A DNA stretch of 9,008 nt from UBA11373 sp035291545 (GTDB taxonomy: Bacteria > Actinomycetota > Acidimicrobiia > Spongiisociales > UBA11373): the NCBI GenBank assembly GCA_035291545.1, contig DATDRW010000079.1:1-9008 (forward strand), written 5' to 3'. Below are positions 1 through 6,937 of this stretch, in pieces (the stretch's first letter is position 1; each line of letters opens with the position of its first letter). The notes beneath the pieces are model-generated. The model saw nothing but the letters and a program-made list of their open reading frames with translations, had not been told where the DNA came from and did no database searches. Made by a program: the position numbers and the translations under genes.

Positions 1-140
1 CGATCGAGGATTCCGATGCGAGGTTGGTGAAACAGATCGAAGAGGGTGAAGACGAAATGCCCCGCTTTGGAGGGGTGCTCACTCCCGAGCAGATCGAGAT
101 GATCGTCGCCTACCTGCGCCAGGTCCAGTCCGGGGGCTGA
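1..140 (+). CDS. c-type cytochrome, C-terminal fragment (5' end outside window)
   Basis: The frame ending in TGA at 138-140 is open to the left edge and encodes 45 residues. It holds a MPRFGG segment followed by LTPEQIEMIVAYLR. This matches the C-terminal part of class I cytochrome c domains: the Met (codon 57-59) is the usual sixth heme ligand, and the LT..QI..IVAYLR segment is the final helix packing on the heme. The CxxCH heme attachment motif would lie upstream, outside the window, so heme binding cannot be confirmed. Such domains carry electrons on the outer face of the membrane, alone or fused to respiratory proteins; the fragment does not say which. Translation ends in a Gly-rich tail just before a heptad repeat array. 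Confidence 0.75.
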   Translation, partial: IEDSDARLVKQIEEGEDEMPRFGGVLTPEQIEMIVAYLRQVQSGG

Positions 141-143
141 GTC

Positions 144-171
144 AGCTCCAGTCTCCAGTCTCCAGTCTCCA
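144..171. repeat. tandem 7-bp repeat, unit GTCTCCA
   Basis: Three perfect contiguous copies of GTCTCCA fill 151-171, preceded in register by a degenerate copy AGCTCCA at 144-150. It starts 4 bp after the cytochrome stop codon and has no spacers. The unit length equals that of the other intergenic arrays in the window although the sequence differs. Confidence 0.85.
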
Positions 172-185
172 GCCAGATCGGCTTT

Positions 186-234
186 GGGCAGCGGGCGGCG
201 TCTGGCGGGCAGCGGGAGACGGGCAGCGGGCAGC
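186..234. repeat. tandem 7-bp repeat, unit GGGCAGC, seven units
   Basis: Seven contiguous heptads without indels: GGGCAGC, GGGCGGC, GTCTGGC, GGGCAGC, GGGAGAC, GGGCAGC, GGGCAGC. Four are identical and the rest differ by substitution only. The array ends 5 bp before the ATG of the GNAT/acyl-CoA synthetase gene, so it occupies the place where its ribosome binding site and 5' leader would lie. A 12-bp stretch (216-227) recurs at 5779-5790 in the devS-ppdK gap. Confidence 0.85.
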
Positions 235-239
235 GGATA

Positions 240-2990
240 ATGCGCGACAATCTCCCCGTCATGCCGTCCTACCCATCCGACTACGACTTCCACGTGGTGC
301 TCCGGGATGGGGGGTTGGCGCACATCAGACCGATCAAGGCCTCGGACGCCGACGCCCTCCACGCCATGTTCCATCGAATGGGCCGCGACAGCGTCTACCA
401 GCGGTTCTTCCGGCACAAGGCGGATCTCACCCCCGAGGAACTCGTGTACTTCACCAACGTCGACTACGACGACCGGATGGCCTTTGTCGTCCTGGTGGGG
501 CCGACCATCGTCGCCGTCGGCCGCTACGACCGGATGGAGGGCGACCCGGCGGTGGCCGAGGTCGCGTTCGGGGTCGAGGACGCCCACCAGGGCCGCGGTA
601 TCGGCACCCAGCTGCTCGTTCACCTGACCAATCACGCCCGCCACCACGGGGTGACCTCGTTTCGCGCATTCGTGCTCAGCGACAACTACGCGATGATGCG
701 CGTGTTCCGCACCTCGGGCTACCGGATGGGTCGCGCCCTAGAGGAGGGTGTCTACACGGTCGACTTCCCGGTGGAGATGACCGACGAGGTGACCCGCCTC
801 GCCGGAGTCCGCGAGCAGCACGCCGTCGCCGCCTCGTTGCTCCCCGTCTTCTACCCCCGGTCGGTGGCCGTCATCGGCGCCTCCCGCGAGGAGATGTCGA
901 TCGGGGGCCGGCTGATGCGGAACCTGCTGCGGGGGCGGTTCTCCGGAACCGTGTATCCGGTGAACCCCAACGCCCAATCGGTGGGCTCGGTGAAGGCGTA
1001 CGACTCGGTGCTGCAGATCCCCGACCCGGTCGATCTGGCGGTCGTCGTCGTCCCGGCTCGATTCGTCCTCGACGTCGCCCGCCAGTGCGCCGAGAAGGGG
1101 GTCCGGGGCATGGTGGTGATCTCGGCCGGTTTCTCCGAGACCGGGGAGGAGGGGGCGGTTCTCGAGCGCGAGCTGGTGCAGATCGTGCGCGAGGCGGGGA
1201 TGCGCCTGATCGGCCCCAACTGCATGGGGCTGCTCAACACCGACCCGGCGGTGCGGCTCGACGTCACCTTCGCCCCGGTATTCCCCCCGCAGGGCAACGT
1301 GGGGATGTCGAGCCAGTCGGGAGCGCTCGGGATCGCCATCCTCGATCATGCCCGCCGCCTCGACATCGGGATCTCCACCTTCGTGTCGGTGGGGAACAAG
1401 GCGGACGTGAGCGCCAACGACCTCCTCCTGTACTGGGAGGGTGATCCCGCCACCGACGTCGTCGTGCTCTACATGGAGTCGTTCGGGCATCCCCGTCGCT
1501 TCGCCCGCATCGCCCGGCGTATCGGGCGCACCAAGCCGATCGTGGCCGTCAAGTCGGGACGCACCCTCGGGGGAGCCCGGGCGGCCGCCAGCCACACGGG
1601 CGCCCTGGCCAGCGTCGAGGGGGCGGTGTCGGCGCTGTTCCGCCAGTCCGGGGTGATCCGCACCGACACGCTCGAGGAGATGTTCGAGGTCAGCTCGCTG
1701 CTGGCCAACCAGTCCCTCCCCAAGGGGCGGCGAGTGGCGGTGCTCACCAACGCCGGCGGCCCGGCCATCCTCGCCATCGATTCGCTCGAGTCGGAGGGAC
1801 TCGAGGTGCCGGTCTTCTCCGCCGGTCTCCAGGAGCGCCTCGCCGCGGGACTCGCCAAGGAGGCGGCGGTGCGCAACCCCGTCGACATGATCGCCTCGGC
1901 AGGTCCCGAGCAGTACCGCAAATGCCTGGGCACGCTTTTGGAAAGCGACGAGGTCGATGCGGTCATCGTGGTTTTCATCCCGACCACACCGGGCGGTCTC
2001 GACGCGGTGCAGAAGGCGGTGGCCGAGGTCGTCGCCGGCGACGGCAGCGACAAGACCGTGTTGGCGGTCTACATGGAAGCCGACATCGACACCATGCCCC
2101 ACCACGCCGAAGGTGCGACCCGCATCCCGATCTATCCGTTCCCCGAACCTGCGGCACGCGCGCTCGCCCGGGCGTCTCGCTACGCCGAGTGGCGTGCCCG
2201 TCCCCTCGGCGAGGTGGTGCACTTCGACGACGTCGATCGCGACGGCGCCCGGGGTGTCATTGACACCGCACTCGCCCGTCTCGGCACCGACGGCGGATGG
2301 CTGGAGCCCAATGAGGCGGAGGCCATCCTCGACGCCTACGGCATCCGACGGGCCGCCTCGCGGTTCGCCTCCAGCCGCGACGAGGCGGTGGCTGCTGCCG
2401 CGGATCTCGGGGGGCCGGTGGCGCTCAAGGTGGTGGCGCCGAGCGTGCTCCACAAGACCGAGGTCGGCGGCCTGGCGCTCGACCTGCGGGGGAGCGGTCC
2501 CGTGGCCGCAGCCTACGACCGGGTCACCGCAGTCGCCGAAGATGCTGTGGGCGCCCTCGTCCAGGAGTTCGTCTCCGGCGGGCACGAGGTGCTCATCGGG
2601 ATGACCGAGGATCCGTCCTTCGGTCCACTGCTGGCGTTCGGCCTGGGCGGGGTCTTCGTCGAGTTGCTGGGCGACATCGCTTTCCGGATCCATCCGCTCA
2701 CCGACGTCGACGTCGCCGACATGATCGGCGAGGTCAAGGCTTCGAAGTTGCTCGACGGGTACCGGGGGGCCGACCCCGGTGACATCCCCGCACTCCGCGA
2801 TGCGCTGTTGCGGGTGTCGGCGCTCATCGACGACCTCCCCGAGATCGCCGAGATGGATCTCAACCCGGTGAAGGTGCTGCCGCCCGGGCAGGGGCTGTGC
2901 GTGGTCGATCTCCGCATGCGGGTTCGCCCGGTTCCGCAACGGTGGCTGCCCAGCCGCAAGGACATCCCGGCAGTACAGCGCAACGCGTGA
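240..2990 (+). CDS. GNAT / ADP-forming acyl-CoA synthetase-like fusion protein (PatA-like protein acetyltransferase)
   Basis: This 916-residue protein has an N-terminal GNAT domain (about 17-185) with the acetyl-CoA loop HQGRGIG (116-122) and a likely catalytic Glu at 107. It is followed by a CoA-binding Rossmann domain (about 200-300, VAVIGAS at 209-215), succinyl-CoA-ligase-like domains (about 320-650) and a C-terminal ATP-grasp domain (about 685-895). GNAT-first order is known for the Streptomyces lividans acetyltransferase PatA, whereas enterobacterial Pat/YfiQ carries GNAT last. Pat proteins acetylate an active-site Lys of AMP-forming acyl-CoA synthetases and so switch them off. The SHTGAL motif with His452, the residue phosphorylated in ADP-forming acetyl-CoA synthetases, is retained, so acyl-CoA synthetase activity is also possible. 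The ATG at 240 has no clear Shine-Dalgarno; Met8 (261) is an alternative start and still leaves GNAT whole. No cyclic-nucleotide domain is present, unlike mycobacterial Pat. Confidence 0.9.
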   Translation: MRDNLPVMPSYPSDYDFHVVLRDGGLAHIRPIKASDADALHAMFHRMGRDSVYQRFFRHKADLTPEELVYFTNVDYDDRMAFVVLVGPTIVAVGRYDRMEGDPAVAEVAFGVEDAHQGRGIGTQLLVHLTNHARHHGVTSFRAFVLSDNYAMMRVFRTSGYRMGRALEEGVYTVDFPVEMTDEVTRLAGVREQHAVAASLLPVFYPRSVAVIGASREEMSIGGRLMRNLLRGRFSGTVYPVNPNAQSVGSVKAYDSVLQIPDPVDLAVVVVPARFVLDVARQCAEKGVRGMVVISAGFSETGEEGAVLERELVQIVREAGMRLIGPNCMGLLNTDPAVRLDVTFAPVFPPQGNVGMSSQSGALGIAILDHARRLDIGISTFVSVGNKADVSANDLLLYWEGDPATDVVVLYMESFGHPRRFARIARRIGRTKPIVAVKSGRTLGGARAAASHTGALASVEGAVSALFRQSGVIRTDTLEEMFEVSSLLANQSLPKGRRVAVLTNAGGPAILAIDSLESEGLEVPVFSAGLQERLAAGLAKEAAVRNPVDMIASAGPEQYRKCLGTLLESDEVDAVIVVFIPTTPGGLDAVQKAVAEVVAGDGSDKTVLAVYMEADIDTMPHHAEGATRIPIYPFPEPAARALARASRYAEWRARPLGEVVHFDDVDRDGARGVIDTALARLGTDGGWLEPNEAEAILDAYGIRRAASRFASSRDEAVAAAADLGGPVALKVVAPSVLHKTEVGGLALDLRGSGPVAAAYDRVTAVAEDAVGALVQEFVSGGHEVLIGMTEDPSFGPLLAFGLGGVFVELLGDIAFRIHPLTDVDVADMIGEVKASKLLDGYRGADPGDIPALRDALLRVSALIDDLPEIAEMDLNPVKVLPPGQGLCVVDLRMRVRPVPQRWLPSRKDIPAVQRNA

Positions 2991-2991
2991 A

Positions 2992-3026
2992 GAGGCACGA
3001 GGCATTAGGCACCAGGCGTCAGACGG
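2992..3026. repeat. tandem 7-bp repeat, unit NAGGCAC, + orientation
   Basis: Five contiguous heptads: GAGGCAC, GAGGCAT, TAGGCAC, CAGGCGT, CAGACGG. They begin 2 bp after the stop codon of the GNAT fusion gene. The register is kept by substitution only. The same family recurs in inverted orientation at 3061-3088, so the two arrays form an imperfect inverted repeat between convergent genes. Confidence 0.8.
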
Positions 3027-3047
3027 GTCATCGGCCCGGCTCGTTTT
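3024..3047 (+). terminator. weak candidate terminator of the GNAT fusion gene
   Basis: A 5-bp stem can form between CGGGT (3024-3028) and GCCCG (3034-3038) with a 5-nt loop. It is followed after five bases by TTTT at 3044-3047. The stem is short and the T tract is displaced, so this is a weak factor-independent terminator at best. The larger inverted repeat around it (3007-3015 with 3058-3066) may matter more. Confidence 0.2.
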
Positions 3048-3060
3048 GGTCGACTGGCTG

Positions 3061-3088
3061 GTGCCTGGCGCCTGGGGCCTGGAGCCTG
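3061..3088. repeat. tandem 7-bp repeat, unit GNGCCTG (inverted NAGGCAC family)
   Basis: Four contiguous heptads GTGCCTG, GCGCCTG, GGGCCTG and GAGCCTG, differing only at the second base. On the - strand the unit is CAGGCNC, the same family as the array at 2992-3026. AGGCACCAG at 3007-3015 pairs perfectly with CTGGTGCCT at 3058-3066, giving a 9-bp stem with a 42-nt loop. The array ends 4 bp short of the ppdK stop codon. Confidence 0.85.
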
Positions 3089-3092
3089 ATTG

Positions 3093-5726
3093 CTACAGAC
3101 TCGCCCTCTCCGCCCCCTGTCCCAGTGCCGCCTGGGCTGCGGCCAACCGGGCGATGGGCACCCGGGGCGGGCTGCACGACACGTAGTCGAGACCGGTGCG
3201 GTGGCAGAAGTCGATCGTCGCCGGGTCACCGCCGTGCTCCCCGCAGATCCCAACCTCCAGGTCGGGCCGGGCCTGTCTTCCCTCGCGGGTGGCGATCTCG
3301 ATGAGGCGCCCTACCCCGTCCACGTCCACGGTGACGAAGGGGTCGGTGGCGAGCAACCCTTCCGCCAGATACCGGCGGAGGAATGCGTCCTGGGCGTCGT
3401 CGCGACTGATCCCGTAGGTCATCTGGGTGAGGTCGTTGGTTCCGAACGAGAAGAACCGGGCATGGGCGGCGAGCTCCCCGGCACGCAGCGCCGCCCGGGG
3501 GATCTCGATCATCGTCCCCACCGGGACCTCGCGGTCGAGTCCCGCCGCCGCCACCTCCTCCCGGATCATCTCCTCCATCCGAACCAGCTCCGTCACGATG
3601 GAGACGAGCGGGATCATGATCTCGAGGTGGGGGTCGCCGCCGGCAGACACACGACGCCGGATCGCCTCGAGGGCGGCGCGCACCTGGGCGCGGTACAGCT
3701 CGGGACGAACCACACCGAGTCGGACCCCGCGTAGTCCCATCATCGGGTTGGACTCCTGGAGACGCTTCACCGCCTCGAGCATCCGGTCGATGTCCGTGGT
3801 GTCCCCATTGGCCGCGGTGACCTTGATGCGGTCCTCGACCAGATCGAGCACGGAGGGAAAGAACTCGTGGAGTGGCGGGTCGAGCAGTCGCACCACGACC
3901 GGCTTGCCGTCCATGGCCTCGAGGAGGTCTTCGAAGTCGTCGGCCTGGAGCTTCTCCAGGGTGTCGAGCGCCGTCCCCGGCTCGTCCTCGAGGATGACCC
4001 GGCGCACCACCGGGAGCCGGTCTCCCATGAACATGTGCTCGGTGCGGGCGAGACCGATGCCGTCGGCACCCCAGCGGGCCGCCTCACGCGCCCCGGCGCC
4101 GTCGTCGGCGTTGGCGCGGACCCCGAGGGTGCGGATCGCATCCGCCCAGCCGAGCAGGATCTCGAGTTCAGCGCCGGGATCGGGGGTGGTCAGGGAGAGA
4201 CCACCCAGGTAGACCTTGCCGGTCGCGCCGTCGAGGGTGATGACGTCGCCCTCGTTGACGACGACGTCGCCGACGGTGAACCGGCGGCGGTCCTCGTCGA
4301 CGTCGATGCTCCCGGCGCCGGTTACCGCGGGGGTGCCCATGCCCCGGGCGACCACCGCAGCGTGGCTGGTGAGCCCCCCGTGGCTGGTGAGGATCCCTTC
4401 CGATGCGACCATGCCGTGGATGTCGGCCGGGGAGGTCTCCCGGCGCACCAGGACCACGGGGATGCCTTGCGCGGCGAGGTCGGCGGCGCGATCGGCGTCG
4501 AACACCGCCTGCCCCCGGGCGGCGCCGGGCGAGGCGTTGAGTCCGATGGCGATCGGCGTCGCCGTGGTCGGCGTCGCCGTGGTCGGGCCCTCGATGCGGG
4601 GATGGAGGAGGTGCTCGAGTGCCGTGGGCTCCACCCGTCGTATGGCTACGGCGCGGTCGATGAGACCCTCGCCGACCATCTCGACGGCCATCCGCACTGC
4701 GGCGGCGGCGGTGCGCTTGCCCACCCTGGTCTGCAGGATCCACAGCTTGTCGCGTTCGATGGTGAACTCGATGTCGCACATGTCCCGGTAATGGTTTTCC
4801 AGTGTCGCTATCACCCGGGTCAGTTCGGCATGCCGCTCGGGGTGGTATGTGGCCAGGTCCGTGAGCGAGAGTGTGTTACGAATCCCGGCAACGACGTCTT
4901 CGCCCTGGGCGTTGGCCAGGTAGTCGCCGTAGGGAACCCGTTCTCCGGTAGAGGGGTCGCGGGTGAAGCAGACACCCGTGCCCGAGTTCTCGCCGAGATC
5001 CCCGAACACCATCATCTGGACGGTGCATGCGGTGCCCATGTCGTCGGGGATGCCGTTGAGCCGGCGGTACTCGCGGGCCCGTCGGTTGTGCCACGAGCCG
5101 AACACGGCCCACACCGCAGCCCGCAACTGATCGTGCGGATCATCGGGTATCACCGCGTCCGCCGCGGTGATCGCCTCCCCGAAGCGAAGCCGTGCCTCCT
5201 CGAGGTCCTCGGTGGTGAGACCGGCATCGTCGGTGGTGCCGCGCCGCTCCCGCAGTTCGGTGAGGATCTGCTGGAAGACCGTCTCGTCGATCCCCAACAC
5301 CACGTTGCCAAAGGCCTGCACGAAGCGACGGGCGGCATCCCGGGCGAAGTGTGGATCCTCCGACCACGCGGCGAGCCGGTCGATCACACCCCCGGTGGCG
5401 CCGAGGTTGAGGACGGTATCCATCATCCCCGGCATGGAGAACTTCGCGCCCGATCGCGCCGAGAGGAGCAATGGGGTGCCGTCGGTACTGCCCAAGTGGC
5501 GGCCGGTGCGCGCCTCCAGGCGTTGGACCGCCGCCATGGTTTCGGCCCAGACGTCGTCGGGAAGGGCGCCGTGTTCCAGCGACCGGAGGCAGGCCTCGGT
5601 GCTCAGGGTGAACCCCGGCGGGACCGAGAGCCCGATCCGGGTCATGGTGGCGAGACCGGCGCCCTTGCCGCCGAGCAGCGCCTTGTCGGCCTCGTGGGCG
5701 CCGTCGAAATCGAAAGCGAAGGTCAT
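3093..5726 (-). CDS. ppdK: pyruvate, phosphate dikinase
   Basis: This 877-residue cytosolic enzyme interconverts ATP, pyruvate and phosphate with AMP, PEP and diphosphate; its length is normal for the family. The N-terminal ATP-binding half (about 1-375) has LGGKGAGLA (18-26) and SARSGAKFSMPGMMDT (89-104). The swivelling phosphohistidine domain (about 395-505) carries GGLTSHAAVVARGMG with catalytic His455 and Thr453, the position used by PDRP-type regulators elsewhere. The C-terminal TIM barrel (about 520-877) has GIGLARTEHMF, the SFGTNDLTQMTYG motif and catalytic Cys828 in GICGEHGGDP. The start is the ATG at 5724-5726 because homology begins there; the frame stays open upstream but lacks a credible start and runs under devS. 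GGGAGG (5742-5747) lies 15 nt upstream. The gene follows devS by 65 bp on the same strand, so cotranscription is likely. Direction in vivo (PEP formation or pyruvate formation) cannot be read from sequence. Confidence 0.96.
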   Translation of the reverse strand: MTFAFDFDGAHEADKALLGGKGAGLATMTRIGLSVPPGFTLSTEACLRSLEHGALPDDVWAETMAAVQRLEARTGRHLGSTDGTPLLLSARSGAKFSMPGMMDTVLNLGATGGVIDRLAAWSEDPHFARDAARRFVQAFGNVVLGIDETVFQQILTELRERRGTTDDAGLTTEDLEEARLRFGEAITAADAVIPDDPHDQLRAAVWAVFGSWHNRRAREYRRLNGIPDDMGTACTVQMMVFGDLGENSGTGVCFTRDPSTGERVPYGDYLANAQGEDVVAGIRNTLSLTDLATYHPERHAELTRVIATLENHYRDMCDIEFTIERDKLWILQTRVGKRTAAAAVRMAVEMVGEGLIDRAVAIRRVEPTALEHLLHPRIEGPTTATPTTATPIAIGLNASPGAARGQAVFDADRAADLAAQGIPVVLVRRETSPADIHGMVASEGILTSHGGLTSHAAVVARGMGTPAVTGAGSIDVDEDRRRFTVGDVVVNEGDVITLDGATGKVYLGGLSLTTPDPGAELEILLGWADAIRTLGVRANADDGAGAREAARWGADGIGLARTEHMFMGDRLPVVRRVILEDEPGTALDTLEKLQADDFEDLLEAMDGKPVVVRLLDPPLHEFFPSVLDLVEDRIKVTAANGDTTDIDRMLEAVKRLQESNPMMGLRGVRLGVVRPELYRAQVRAALEAIRRRVSAGGDPHLEIMIPLVSIVTELVRMEEMIREEVAAAGLDREVPVGTMIEIPRAALRAGELAAHARFFSFGTNDLTQMTYGISRDDAQDAFLRRYLAEGLLATDPFVTVDVDGVGRLIEIATREGRQARPDLEVGICGEHGGDPATIDFCHRTGLDYVSCSPPRVPIARLAAAQAALGQGAERASL
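4555..4584. repeat. 15-bp perfect in-frame duplication in the ppdK hinge linker
   Basis: The 15-mer GGCGTCGCCGTGGTC occurs twice in direct tandem. On the coding strand it encodes TTATPTTATP (residues 382-391). This sits between the ATP-binding half and the mobile phosphohistidine domain, so the duplication changes linker length and not a catalytic fold. Confidence 0.85.
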
Positions 5727-5741
5727 AGGCGTCCATTCTGG

Positions 5742-5747
5742 CCTCCC
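5742..5747 (-). promoter_or_regulatory. Shine-Dalgarno-like GGGAGG upstream of ppdK
   Basis: On the - strand GGGAGG ends 15 nt before the ppdK ATG (5726) but only 5 nt before another ATG at 5734-5736. That second ATG is in a different frame and opens a 198-codon frame with no recognisable domain. The spacing to ppdK is longer than usual; a weaker GGA at the sequence GGACGCCT just before the ppdK start may serve instead. Confidence 0.4.
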
Positions 5748-5791
5748 GGCGGGGCGACGGGGCAGGGCCGGCCGTCCCGAGACGGGCAGCC

Positions 5792-6910
5792 TTAGGTCAG
5801 GGGAAACCACACCGTGACCACGGTGCCCTTGCCCGGTGCGGTGTCCAGCACGTACTCCCCGCCGACCGCTCCGACCCGACGCGCCAGGTTGCGCAACCCC
5901 AGGCCACCGTGCTCGGCGTCGGGATCGAACCCGGCGCCGTCGTCGGCGACGTTCACCAGCACCCGGGTGCCGTCGCACGCCACTCTCACGTCGATGGTGC
6001 GCGCCTGGGCGTGGCGCAGGGCGTTGCTCACCGACTCCTTGACCACGGCCACAACGTGATCGCTGAGCGGCGGCTCCGGGGTGTCCGGCGGGCAGTCGAC
6101 GTCGACCCCGACCTCGATGCCGTAGGGCTCGGACAGGTCGGTCACCAATCGCCGGATCTCGGTCGACATGCTCGGACGCGCCCACACCGGAGGGCGCAGG
6201 TCGAAGATGTAGCGGCGGAGCGAGAAGATGGTTTCGTCGAGCCGATCCACGGCGTCGGTGATGCGGGTTTGCACCGTCTCCGTGTCTTGGTCGATGTGGC
6301 CCACGGCCGTCTGCAGGCCGAGCCCGATCGCAAAGAGATCCTGGATGATCGAGTCGTGCAGGTCACGTGCGATACGCTCGCGATCCTCCTGCAGTGCGGC
6401 CCGGCGCAGGCGCTCCTGCAACCGCAGCGTCGCCACCGCCGCACCCGCGGTCACCGCAAGCAGTTCGGTGATGGTCTCGTCCTCCACCGTAAAACCGCCC
6501 GGCTTCTCCGTAAGGTAGAGGTTGCCGAAGATCCGATCGCCGACCCGGACCGGCACGCCGAGAAAGGTGTGCATCTCGGGGTGGTGCTCGGGAAACCCGA
6601 CCGATTCGGGGTGATCGGTGATCTCGTCGATGCGCAGGGTCACGCCCTGCCTGGTGATCGTTCCGAGCACGCCCGTGCCGCGGGGGTAGTGGGAGATCCT
6701 CTTTACGTCGGCCTCGTCCATGCCGAGCGGGATGAAGTCGACGAGCGAGCCGTGCTCACCGAGGACGCCGATGGCGCCGTAGCGGGCCCCGGTGAGCTCG
6801 ATCGCCGTGGCAACGGCCGCCCGGAGGAGGGACGAGAGATCGGTCTGTCCTGCCACGCCGGCCGCAGCTTCGACGAGATCGCGGATCCGCTGGGGGGTGA
6901 ACTCGCTCAC
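5792..6910 (-). CDS. devS: DevS/DosT-like GAF sensor histidine kinase
   Basis: This 372-residue soluble kinase has no membrane segment. A single GAF domain (about 22-165) closely resembles GAF-A of mycobacterial DosS/DosT, including HPESVGFPEHHPEMHTFLGVPV (from 100) and GNLYLTEK. His110 aligns with DosS heme ligand His149, Tyr132 with DosS Tyr171, and Gly48 with the DosS Glu87/DosT Gly85 position. The dimerisation/phosphoacceptor region of the HisKA_3 type has RIARDLHDSIIQ with His185. The HATPase domain shows the N box KESVSNALRH (Asn296), DDGAGF (323-328) and GGLGL (335-339). It should autophosphorylate and pass phosphate to the divergent DevR-like regulator. The start is GTG at 6908-6910; the first codons, GTG AGC GAG, are the same as at the chosen devR start. 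Mycobacterial DosS has two GAF domains; this one has one. Heme binding is inferred from alignment by memory only. Confidence 0.9.
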   Translation of the reverse strand: MSEFTPQRIRDLVEAAAGVAGQTDLSSLLRAAVATAIELTGARYGAIGVLGEHGSLVDFIPLGMDEADVKRISHYPRGTGVLGTITRQGVTLRIDEITDHPESVGFPEHHPEMHTFLGVPVRVGDRIFGNLYLTEKPGGFTVEDETITELLAVTAGAAVATLRLQERLRRAALQEDRERIARDLHDSIIQDLFAIGLGLQTAVGHIDQDTETVQTRITDAVDRLDETIFSLRRYIFDLRPPVWARPSMSTEIRRLVTDLSEPYGIEVGVDVDCPPDTPEPPLSDHVVAVVKESVSNALRHAQARTIDVRVACDGTRVLVNVADDGAGFDPDAEHGGLGLRNLARRVGAVGGEYVLDTAPGKGTVVTVWFPLT

Positions 6911-6919
6911 GCGCTACTA

Positions 6920-6925
6920 AGTCTA
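6920..6925 (-). promoter_or_regulatory. candidate -10 element for devS-ppdK
   Basis: On the - strand TAGACT fits the actinobacterial TANNNT pattern and ends 9 nt before the devS GTG. This would give a leader of only about 1-3 nt, a nearly leaderless transcript. The DosR-like box at 6938-6957 would then sit around -27 to -46, a usual place for DosR activation. GGAGG farther upstream is too distant (17-18 nt) to be a normal ribosome site. Confidence 0.35.
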
Positions 6926-6937
6926 TTACCTCCGGAC

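Noticed and set aside
738..3005. 755-codon open frame on the - strand across the GNAT fusion gene
   Set aside because: It is antisense to a gene with clear domains along its whole length. The product is rich in His, Arg, Gly and Asp with no recognisable domain, as expected of a shadow frame in GC-rich DNA.
3867..5795. 642-codon open frame on the + strand across ppdK
   Set aside because: Antisense to conserved PPDK sequence; no domain or credible start, and a low-complexity composition typical of a GC-rich mirror frame.
5727..6185. N-terminal extension of the ppdK frame upstream of ATG 5726
   Set aside because: It overlaps the devS coding region in another frame, is Arg/Gly-rich, and PPDK homology begins at MTFAFDFDG. 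It is not a fused domain.
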